Assembly: GCA_015178975.1 (NCBI GenBank)
Contig: WHVD01000084.1
Coordinates: 1 to 64,000 of the forward strand
Source of the DNA: Hysterangium stoloniferum
Taxonomy: Eukaryota > Basidiomycota > Agaricomycetes > Hysterangiales > Hysterangiaceae
Direction: 5' to 3'
DNA: 64,000 nucleotides
Position numbers and translations under genes: made by a program. Positions 54,799 to 64,000 of this stretch are shown here, piece after piece. A model generated the notes under the pieces. It ran no database searches, was not told the DNA's origin, and saw only the letters and a list, made by a program, of their open reading frames with translations. The stretch's first letter is position 1, and each line of letters opens with the position of its first letter.

Positions 54799-55613
54799 TG
54801 TTATGACTGGAAATCCCGCCGGACTCTGGGCACTAACTTATATGCACCCATGCCCTATACGCACCCATTATCAGTTTACCAGAATTCCCACTGGACTCCG
54901 TACATCAGACTCATCTACATTTGTCTTCGTTACATTGTGTTTCAGTCACTGGAATACCCACCGGACTCCATCTCTGTCTATTTCCGACCTCGTCCCGCGC
55001 ATCAGTCACTGGACCCCGCTCAGTAAACCCGTCACCTCTCTAACCGAGCCCCATTCCCATTTTAGTCAAATGACCTGTCACAATTCGGACTCCGCTCCCG
55101 CTCCAGTTCCCGCTATGGTTTATGATTTGTCACAATTCGGACTCCACTCCATTCCGTCCCATTCCTAACACCAATTTGGCGTTTACTATTCCCGTTTTAT
55201 GTTTTGCTCATTTCGTTTCATCATTACTGGATTTGGTATGACATTCACTCCATGGTCTATTTAAACTGACAGATGTTGTACATACAATCCAGTCAGAAAA
55301 TCAGCTTAGATTCCCCCCCAGTAATCTAATACATTTTGCGCTCTAAACCCTACTTGAATTACACCACTCACACTAGTCAGAGCCCACGGGCTCTGACACA
55401 TCTATCTCTCTCACCAATCTCGACTCACAACCCACAACCTCCGACCTACAACCCCTCAACCCACAACCCCCACCTGGACTCACCGGGATTCCCGTCCGTC
55501 CATCTGAAATTGGACAACATGATCTAGCAAGGGCGCAGCCTATAAGTTGAAGCCAAGTCCTACCGGATATCCCACAGGTTTCTCTGGAAACCTGCCCTGT
55601 ACGTATCCTAACA
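54799..55613 (+). mobile_element. LTR-W solo LTR, complete, TSD GTATA
   Basis: 815 bp from TGTTATGACTGG to CGTATCCTAACA, duplication GTATA at 54794-54798 and 55614-55618. It keeps more CpGs than the other LTR-W copies (CCCGCCGGACTC), so it is probably the youngest. Confidence 0.93.
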
Positions 55614-56215
55614 GTATACCCTCCCTTGGCCTTTATGACTGCCTCAATCCTTCTTGGCATGCTTTCAATTAACTTCTGACACTCAGAAGCTGGTATATCT
55701 TCCCACTCCTTCTCTATCCTCTCCCACAACTCCAGAATCCCACTTGGTGCAGTGGCATACTGTCCCAGCTTTCTCTTCAAGTAATCCCATAGATGCTCAA
55801 TTGGATTGAGGTCTGGAGATTGGGCAGGCCATAGTAGGACAGTCATTCCATTATTTTCAAACCAGCAAAGTCAAGCCTCTCCTTCATGTGTCTCTTGGAC
55901 AAAAGTGGCTTCTTCTTCTTCACAACTGCTTTCATCCCTGCACTCTTCAAGCTCCTCCAAACTGTATGAGCTGAGATAGAGTTGTTGGTGATGGTCTGAA
56001 GTGTTTCAGCCTTTCCAGAGGTGATCAAGTGGACTGCATGATGGATGTTGGTGGGAGAGAGCTTCTTGGACAACCTCCAGTTGATTTTGGGAGGGTAGGG
56101 AGGTATTTAGAGTGAAATCTGGAGATAGTACTAATGCTAATACCAGTTATTGAGGCAATCAAGCTGGGAGATAATATATTGTTGCTGATTAGGTGTGATG
56201 GAGTACATGATGGAT
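55614..56215 (-). pseudogene. Tc1-5 transposase, internal deletion
   Basis: N-terminal remnant (HTH ASITGISISTISRFHSKY; KKLSPTNIHHAVHLITSG; SAGMKAVVKKKKPLLSKRH) ends at HMKERLDFAG near 55855. The next segment is VLLWPAQSPDLNPIEHLW with the catalytic E, so about 90 codons including both catalytic Asp residues are deleted. The C-terminus ESMPRRIEAVIKAKGGYTV runs to the LTR-W insertion at 55613. Confidence 0.85.
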
Positions 56216-56559
56216 TGCTGGTAATAAAAAGAGCTAGGAATGTCAGAATTGACTATAAATCAACAAGTCACATGACAACGTTGAATACAATCAACAAAAT
56301 CATGTGATTTGGCCAGTTAATATAGCATATATTGCATCATAATCATCATCATCAAAACCTTTTCAATGAGCAGGCCTGAATAAACTATTTTTAGCATACC
56401 CAAAAATGGATATTACATAATAATATCTTAGTCACTGATTCTACACATGTTTAGCTATATACTGTATTTGTTTGAGATTGTTTGCTATTTTATCTCCCCT
56501 GGTAGTAGCCTGCCAATATACAAATGTCAAACATTGAAAAGGTTGTGAGAGTCACTGTA

Positions 56560-57974
56560 CATCTGCAAGTCCATGAATTATCACAGTTTATGCAGAATTA
56601 GTTAACAGAACAAATACCCCCATTAACAGTTGATTTGAATCATGAGGCCTTCTGCATGGAAGGATTTGAAAGGCACAGTGGTCCATCCATCTACTGCAGG
56701 ACAGTGGTGTTGGAACCTCATGGACAATGTGGTGGGGAGAAGGACATATTATTGGATCAAGGTTAGAGTGTGTCAGTGAGAGGCTGTGCTGTATGTTTTG
56801 ATCATCGCAGGTGACCTGTGGCTGCCACAGCAAAATGGACCCATGGAGAGAGGAATAGGTGCAATAACTGAAGGGGTGGGATCTATGTTAGAGGCAAGAA
56901 AAGATTGAATGAGGATGTATGGTGGTGACACAAGGGCTATTGTACTGTCAGTACTTCATTCTATTGTCACAACAAGTGCAACTTCACATACTAACAGGTT
57001 GACCAAGAAAGGACAGGTTCAAGGCACAAATGGGTATATAAGATGTGGTGCAATGCATAATAGCTTAGACATAACTGAGGATGGGCAGTTGATGCTGGAG
57101 TTGCCAATCCAGGCTAGCTAGCTCCCAAGGCCATTTTGTTGAGTGGTCACTACATCAATTAGGGTTTGCAATGGCAGATCAATGACTGCCCTGATGCACT
57201 TCCTGGTCTTAACAAGTATACTGTGCTATGCATGCCGCCAAGATGTCACAATCAGTCATGATAGATACCTGCTACACCATCACCTATTGTTACCACTGCA
57301 CTGAGGCCACCTGGACAGATCTCAAGGGGACAGGGTAAAAGATTGCTTTAGTGTCAAAGGAAAGGAAGTAGAAGGAATGTGGCTGTCACCACACAGTCCT
57401 AAGTTGGTGTAGGTCTCCAAAGTCTTTCCACACACCCTTGATCTTGTGGTGCTTTTCAATGTGATCAACAGCAATTCTAGGAAGTACTGTTGACTTTTCT
57501 GGGATTTGGGTTAGCGATGGATCATGAGCATTAGGGCTCGGGTCGCTGTGGTTGGGAATTCACCACGTATTTTGGATTATATAAGGTCTATTTGTATTTG
57601 TTTAGTTCTTATCCATTTACAACAAGTACTGCCACCTCACTCAGACAATTGGAAGGTTATACGGTCTAGGAACAGCACCACGAAAACTTAACATAAACAG
57701 ATCATGGCTAGCTACTGTTAACCAAAGCTAGGTGCTGTGCAGACCACCTTTGATCTCGTTGCTATAAATCACCATTCTGCGCATTGTTGTTCGTCGCATG
57801 GATTTCACTCTTCACATACCACCACTCACATTCCACCATCATTCTCATACACAACACAAGACTTATCACTCATAAACAATTGACTTTCGCCACCGGCACG
57901 AAGGAGTATGTATTTCAGTCTAAGTTCTTTCAACTCAGCTCGTTCTCTCAAGATCATGGATTATGGTTCGATTA
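56560..57974. other. Unassigned 1.4 kb
   Basis: No convincing gene. CpG content rises from about 57,490 onward, and TATATAAGG at about 57,580 with C/T-rich text around 57,780-57,900 could be LTR or promoter DNA linked to the copia fragment at 57975. Confidence 0.35.
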
Positions 57975-58110
57975 TCAATAGAGAAGTTGATACCTCGGAG
58001 TAGTCAACCAAGTGTTTTCTTTTGCAGCACAAAAAGCGATGATATATTCAGCTTCGCATGATGAAGCAGCAACTGTATACGAGCAGTCCAATATATGACA
58101 CTTAAGCCCA
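57975..58110 (-). pseudogene. Ty1/copia RNase H fragment
   Basis: The segment TVAASSCEAEYIIAFCAAKE is the conserved end of copia RNase H, followed by NTWL and a stop. It is isolated, lies directly downstream of the P-loop gene on the same strand, and may mark a retroelement insertion that replaced the 3' end of that gene. Confidence 0.75.
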
Positions 58111-60940
58111 GAGAGAATCTGAATCACACATCCCACTACCTCCCATCCCAGCACATGAACTTCGCCACGGAGGTTCTGAGCGTAAACCATCCAGCTCGGG
58201 AGCACCTGCTGGAGGTAGTGTAGTCCGGCGTAGAAGTCCATTTTCAAGGCCTTTGGATATAGGAAACATCCACGTGGTCCCGTGTCCCTCAATTTTTATC
58301 AGAAATGTAGAAATGCAGAAATGCGAAAAATTATTCGTCCCCTTCTGCTGAATAATTATTAGTTGATCGATCATAAGTTGCAGATGGGCACATAGTACAG
58401 CACATGTATGGAAGTACAAACGCTTGGCGAGTTCATCCGCGCTGCCCATCAAAAATAATATTACTCAGTGCTCAACAATCCTTCCAAGCTGCCAACTCAC
58501 CTAACCCAGCCATCGAATGGTGCAATCTGCTGCTTCATACTTATCCAATGTGAAAAGTTTACCTCATAATAATTGAACGTTTGTCGTGCCTGTCGTTTTT
58601 GCTCCACGTCTGTCGACGCTCTTTCCCCAAACAGCTTTGTTAGCCACTCGTTAACAGGTATAGCTGAGCAGTAGCGTAAATGTCCATCTTCCACTTTTGG
58701 CGTATCCGTGATAGCCATCCCAGTCCAAGATCGACTGAGATAATGGTCTTTTACGAATAGCAACAGTAGGCGGCATACAAGTTCGCCATTTTTATCTACA
58801 TCTATAATCCCGCTCTCAATTTTGTTTTTGAGGTGGAAAAATACATTTGGAAGAATTTGTTCAGATTCCCACATCACATCCACCGCCGCATGTGAAAGAA
58901 GCGGCTCTGAAGGATAGCATGTTTGTTTTCAAGATCGGTCATCTGTCACGGAGATGCAGATCCGCATATGACTCGCCACCGACCTCTCCACGTAGTTGAC
59001 CGTCTCGGGGTGCCCAAACACTACGTCCAACGCGAATCGTTGCGAAACCAATGCAAGTGAGCTTGCCTCCTTTGTCTTATCATAATCGTGTGCCAGCATC
59101 AGCTTCTGCTTAGCTACTGCTACAAGCTCCGAAATCAGAGTGCACGCGTTCGTCATACACCATCTGATAGACATGAGATAAATCCCACCATAGTTTTGTG
59201 CTACTCACAAAGGATGTCCAACCCCACTTATATGATTAATATTGTTCAACACAGGCCAGCTTGTAAAGTCTAGACTAAACTTGGGCGCTGATTGATTGAA
59301 ACCCAATTCAGGAAATGGCCTAAATAAGAGCTCCCCTCCACCGATACCCACAAAGATGGATCTTCCAACATCAATATATAACTCTTAGTCCATCAATATT
59401 TCCAACCAAATAGAAATCATTCTGACGTACGAATTTTGGTTGGAGCCGCGAAGTCGGCTACTCGTGAATTGGTTGAAGCGAAAATCGCCCAAATTGGGTA
59501 TCTATCCGCATGAGAACATATGCTGGTCGCACGACAAATTATGTCCACTGGGATATACTTCTCATCCTGACTCCCTTGCTCGTCTTGAAGAATAGCGGCC
59601 TCATCAAAACCCAACATAACTTTGATCTCAGGGTCCGTTCCACTGGGAGTAGCCTTAGGAAGCAATCCCTTAATGAAATCAACAAGCGACTTGTAAGCGT
59701 CCATCATCTTTTCTTTTCCCGAAAACGTCAATCCAGCGTCCTTGGCCGGCTTACGACCTGAACCAGGCGTCATGTTCCTGCGGACCACTGAGTTATCTGA
59801 CAAGGAAAGATTCCTCATCTAATGCATTGTGTACCTAGATATTCTGGGTTTCAGGAGGAGTGACTGAACTTCGTTGATATTGAACGTACATCATCGAACG
59901 TATTATACACCTTTGCGAAAAAATCCTCTCGCATTGGCACAAATGAACCAAACTCCTGCCATGCCTTGACGCATTGTGAGAAGGTAATCTGACTCCGACC
60001 ATCATGTTTTCTGGTGCAAATCTCTTGAATTGTACTCTCCAATGTTTTGAAAAGCGACGCGAAGAATGCGCTGCAACGAGTCTCATACTGTGTGGAGTCG
60101 TTCGCATTCTCAGCAGAAAAAGAATTAGCAAGAATGTCGTCCTGAGGCGGAAATCCTTTATCAGTGGTATCCCGCAAAGTCATATGTACCACAAATACAT
60201 TGTTTCTTCCGAGCTAGACGTCATGTAAAAGCACGTCATAACCTTATTGAATAGTATAAGCAGTACCTCTGAAATCATACGTGATTTTCCCGTACCCGAG
60301 CTCTGAACAATCGATAGATATATGCCATAATACGCCTTGTCATCTTTGGTCCAAGTCCCAGCCAACAAGACGAACCTCTGGGTCTTGTGACAGACGGTTG
60401 AATTCTTTCTCGAGTCTGGGGGGTTTGAAGGATTTCTGATAGCATACAAAGCTTGTGCTAGCGCGGATGTGGGCCACTCACAGGTTGTAGGATCTCTAAT
60501 GACAGAGTGCGATAACGATAAGGAAAAATGGCACGAGAATAATAATACACTAGATACTTACCAAGGCTCCGAATCTCTGAAAATGATTCCTTTTGTAAAC
60601 ATTCACCCAATAAGTCGAAGAGTTCAGTGTTCTCGATGATACATTTGCGAACATCGCGACGGTTGTTTAGGGCGGGCAGGAGAGGTGGATCAGCAGTTTC
60701 AGCAATTTGAGACAGAAGGGCGATAGCCAATGGTAAATCAAATTTTTTTGCAGCCGACTGGATGCCCTCGAGGATCAAAGCGACATTAGAATCCTCCAAA
60801 ACTTCACGATCTTGCATCCGCTCGTTTTCAAGAGGTGTGCGTCTGGTGACCGTACGAAGTAGTCTTGGTTGACGATTGGTTAGCAGACTGCAAGGTTGAA
60901 GTCCGTTGGGTATCAGGGGGAGCTGCGATCGATTAGACAT
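58102..60940 (-). pseudogene. P-loop ATPase-like protein, seven exons, one nonsense codon
   Basis: Exons on the minus strand: 60940-60562, 60493-60267, 60213-59890, 59818-59431, 59383-59209, 59163-58501, 58441-58102. Introns are 68, 53, 71, 47, 45 and 59 bp with GT-AG ends, and the frame is kept across all. Motifs: Walker A SSGTGKSRMISEL, then RDTTDKGFPPQDD, Walker B VMLGFDEAA, ASTNSRVADFAAP, LLFRPFPELGFNQ, ISGVGHPLW, SLALVSQRFALDV, YPSEPLLSHAA. These are the hallmarks of a large Agaricomycete family usually annotated as hypothetical, sometimes compared with Crinkler-type proteins (from memory). A TGA at 58929-58931 lies between DDRS and YPSEPLL in exon 6. The tail of exon 7 does not look like the family. 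Function unknown; ATP binding is inferred. Confidence 0.78.
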
Positions 60941-61203
60941 GATAGTGGTGGGCAGAAATGATTGCGGGTGTTAAAATGGTAATTGAAACTTCAATGGACA
61001 CTTGTGGGTAACTAGGTATTAGGCTATGTATTGTTACAGTTGCTTAGTAATACTTAACCTTTTTGCTATCCACCATATGTAAGGTAGGCATCACTTTAGT
61101 TCAGCACCTTATGTAATCATATTACTAAGCGCCAAGAGCGGCCAAATTTGCCAATCAAATTTTTGAAAAATTTATTATGAAGTCAAAAAATGAATTGGAG
61201 TCA

Positions 61204-63853
61204 CTATAATGGTACAGGCATATTAATTTGAGCTTGCTGTACTTGTGCAAGCATGATTGGAGGTAATGTACGATGGCCATGGTATCTTTTGTTGACCCAC
61301 GCAGTCTCCACTCCTGACAGTCCGAGATCATAACCTGATATGAACCGGGCAGACCTATTTGCATATCTAGCATGGGAAAACAATGAGATCAGATAGTGGC
61401 CAGAAGGATAAGAGAAATACCTTCTGATTTGAAGAAAAGGGATATCATCCAAGCATGTAAGCATATTCTTTTCCATCTCAACAATGTTATTGGTTTTGGG
61501 GGTGTTTCGGTAATGGAACTTTGCTGCACCCCAATACTGCTCAATAAAATTAAGCTCGCAGTGATATTTTGGGTAGAAGTCACAGATGTGACCCCACAAT
61601 GTGATGAACTCTTCAAGTTGAGATTTTTGTGCCACAAAGTCTGGTTGGGTAAAAAGAAGGCGATGGCAGCAACAGTCAGTTTTTCCTTGTACACATTTAA
61701 AACCTTCACATTGTGCAAGTAAGCCACTTTCCCTCCATAGGCCTAGTTCCCAGATGATTTGTTCCATCCCTTTAAACCATCCAGGCATTGTAGGGTGGTC
61801 CTCTTTGAAATAAAAGGACTGGGTGTCTCCATTTGATAACACAGTATTTCGCATGTGAGAGCCTCCTTTGCGATGAACCCAGGTTGCAGATGGATACTTT
61901 GGCATCTTTCTTGCAGAAAGTGCATCATCTGCACACTTCTGATGGCTCGGTGCATTATCAAAAATGAACAGACCTGTTGCAAACCCATTTGTCCGTCCTT
62001 CAAAAATATCGATGGCTGTGTCAACTTGTGTGATCAAGTCATCAGACAAGAAGTAGCCATCACGATTTTTTCCTGCTTTGAAGACAATGCGTGCTGACCT
62101 GCATTTCATAGATGAAATAGTAATTCTAAATTCAGAGTGCAAGATTAACTCACTCCATGCCATCCTCACTTTGCAATCTTCCCCATTCAATGGTCAAAAA
62201 ATCTGAGACCATGAGAGAAACACCTTCCCCCTTCTTTAATGGGACTGCTTTATCTGATTGATGGGCCCACATGGTTTTCTGACGGTCAGTCTCATAAAAT
62301 GTTGATTCATCATGGGTGATAAGAATGAGCTGGAAACGTTGGCCAGGTGGGACAGGGAATCCAGTGAGTTCACCTTCGCGGTTTCCATCATTATCATATG
62401 AATACATCCGCTTGTCATAGACTTTCCACCGTTCAATAAATTCCATCCGGTATTTGACAACATCTTCCCTCTCATGGCCATCAACATACATACCATTCCT
62501 TTTCCTCCCATATCGCCATCCCATCCTGTGGAGCCACCATTGTGTGGTACGTATTGATATCTCCTTTTTCTTGGAACCAATCTCCTCAAGCCTTTCTTGC
62601 ATTTCTGGTGTCTGCATGAAGTCAACAATATCCTGAGCTTGGATATAGTTGTTCTTTGCAATTCCAGACAGGTGAATCTGTATTGCTTGTGAAAAGTCCT
62701 CATCATCAAGAAGGGTACCCCGTAGCTTTCCATATCTGTGAAGAGGTAATTTCCCAGAACCCAGGAACTGATGTATCCATGTTCGCAGATTGCGTGCATG
62801 GCTAACTCCATGGCCTTGTGATTTTGATGCAATAAGAGAAGCCTCGTGCCAGGTATATGAGAGCTGTGGGTCAAGATAAAGGTTCAATGTCCCAACCATC
62901 CCAGTAAGCCATCCTCGAAAGAGAACATCAATTTTCTTATTGTTGCTCTTCACAGTCAGTGCTGCACAGGCTTGCCGAAGCTTTGGTAAGTCCTTGTAAT
63001 TTAATTGATCCAGTATGATATTGGATTCTGTGGATAGAGTGTTGTCCCCAGGTTTTTAGCCTTCTCGTAGTGCCTGAAGGAGCTCTTCAACCTTTTCATG
63101 AGCTTTGGAAGGTGGATATATTTCAGTGTTAACCTGTCTTTCAATTTCTTCAATTGACTAATAATATTTGGTCAGTAGAACAATAACCACAGCAGTCCAT
63201 AAGATCAAGCTCACTGAGTCGCTTTTTCCAGCAGATATGTTCTCTTGATCTTTGTCAAGGGTGGCCATTTCCACATCTGACTCAGAATTCTGCCCCCTAG
63301 CAACCTCATTAACCTCACTCTCTGCAGCATTGGCTTTTGCAAACCATGTCCTAATGGAAAGGTAACCTTGCTTCTCTAAGTCCTTTCCAATCTGTTTATG
63401 CCTTCGTTTTGTTCATGCAGAGTTTTTGAGATATTTCTTTGGTTGCCTGTTTTCCTTTAACCTCTCATCTTCAGCCTCAACTGCTATCCTCTGTGCCTCA
63501 GCAAGTATCCTTGAGAACTGTTCCAGGTCAGAGAGTTCTTGAATCTCTGGGTAATTATCTCTAGGATTTTCATCATTTTCATCATCCAAGTCCAAATCAT
63601 GAGCAAGATCTAGTAGAGGTTCTTCCTCAAAGTCATCAAGAAAGCCTACCAAGGTGAGAGATCTACCTTCTTCATCCACAATAAATGCTTCCTCATACAT
63701 CCTTTCATTGCTTTGATCTAGATTGAGAGAAACTGGTTTGCAATTGAAGTCATCATCATCTGGGATATCCTTGATTGTCACTGAGGGCTTTTGTTGTGCC
63801 TTGGATCCAAGGTTTTTGATGCGAGATTGTGCAGCTTTAGACTTCTGAGGCAT
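61204..63853 (-). pseudogene. Spliced DDE transposase, two nonsense codons
   Basis: Exons 63853-63215, 63157-62154, 62098-61421 and 61366-61204; introns of 57, 55 and 54 bp, the last in frame. About 827 residues. The start MPQKSKAAQSRI is preferred over an ATG 33 bp upstream because of the downstream basic segment; this is uncertain. An acidic N-terminal domain (DLDLDDENDENPRDN) precedes a DNA-binding region with TTQWWLHRMGWRYGRKRNG. Likely catalytic residues are D in LITHDESTFYETD, D in LFIFDNAPSHQ and E in CELNFIEQYWGAAK. KGEGVSLMVSDFLTIEWG and CDFYPKYHC are signatures of a DDE family common in Agaricomycetes. Premature stops: TGA at 63413-63415 and TAA at 63056-63058. Element ends were not found; the upstream end is outside the window. 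Confidence 0.85.
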
Positions 63854-64000
63854 GGTAGTAGAACTGTGCAACCGTGCATTTGCCACTGTGCTGCTTATGT
63901 AATGTGGCCTGTGATCAAGTGCACAGCTTACTGCACAAGTACATGTGCAGCTATACCCTCTTTTTCTTAGGAGAATTTTTATGTAAGAAAGATAAGTACA

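Larger units (their letters stand above)
54546..56557 (-). mobile_element. Tc1-5, internally deleted Tc1-type element
   Basis: Bounded by CAGTGACTCTCAAAACC and its inverse with TA at 54544-54545 and 56558-56559. Terminal repeats ~220 bp. The 17-bp tip word TCAAAACCTTTTCAATG recurs inverted at the inner edge (about 54742-54760). Contains a solo LTR-W. Confidence 0.92.

Noticed and set aside
62454-62636. Plus-strand open frame in the DDE transposase gene
   Set aside because: Antisense shadow of a clearly coding exon.

Overview
The window is transposon-dominated DNA from a filamentous fungus, most likely a basidiomycete (Agaricomycete-like). The evidence is the 45-71 bp GT-AG introns in the two spliced genes at the right end, a chromodomain Ty3/gypsy element, Ty1/copia fragments, Helitrons, several Tc1-type DD34E elements, and two protein families that I know mainly from Agaricomycetes (a P-loop ATPase-like family and a DDE transposase family). 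Family identifications rest on motifs and memory, not on database searches. I found no intact host gene.

Layout. 1-7192: decayed autonomous Helitron (Helitron-1, minus strand) with HUH Rep and PIF1-type helicase. 7195-17024: a head-to-tail chain of four minisatellite-rich elements (H2-H5). They share the 5' end, subterminal repeats and 3' hairpin end of Helitron-1 and are read here as its non-autonomous derivatives. 17025-19258: a second, truncated Helitron on the plus strand. 19.3-23.7 kb: CpG-rich insert, copia gag remnant, decayed copia element. 23725-25155: Tc1-1. 25.2-29.5 kb: decayed DNA with a tRNA-Thr-like gene and two solo LTRs. 29.6-31.4 kb: two more Helitron derivatives in the opposite orientation. 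32491-46153: a solo LTR (family W) split by a complete 12.8-kb chromovirus-type gypsy element, whose 5' LTR is itself split by Tc1-2. 46154-52297: a nest at least five levels deep (LTR-W > solo LTR-X > Tc1-3 > Tc1-4 > Helitron derivative H8 > minisatellites). 52.5-53.9 kb: ~684-bp tandem repeat. 54546-56557: Tc1-5 with an inserted LTR-W. 58102-60940: seven-exon P-loop ATPase-like gene with one nonsense codon and an abnormal 3' end. 61204-63853: spliced DDE transposase gene with two nonsense codons.

How it fits together. Helitron-1 supplied, or once supplied, the Rep-helicase; H2-H8 keep only the ends plus expanded minisatellites. H8 sits alone inside the end of Tc1-4, so it fixes the element boundaries. 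The gypsy element has gag, pol (protease, RT, RNase H, integrase, partial chromodomain) and a long third ORF before the 3' LTR. Most of its in-frame stops are TGA, and its LTRs differ mostly by CpG/TpG transitions. This points to CpG methylation decay or a RIP-like process. Five Tc1-type elements share an unusual end architecture: each ~200-bp terminal repeat carries an inverted copy of the tip sequence at its inner edge.
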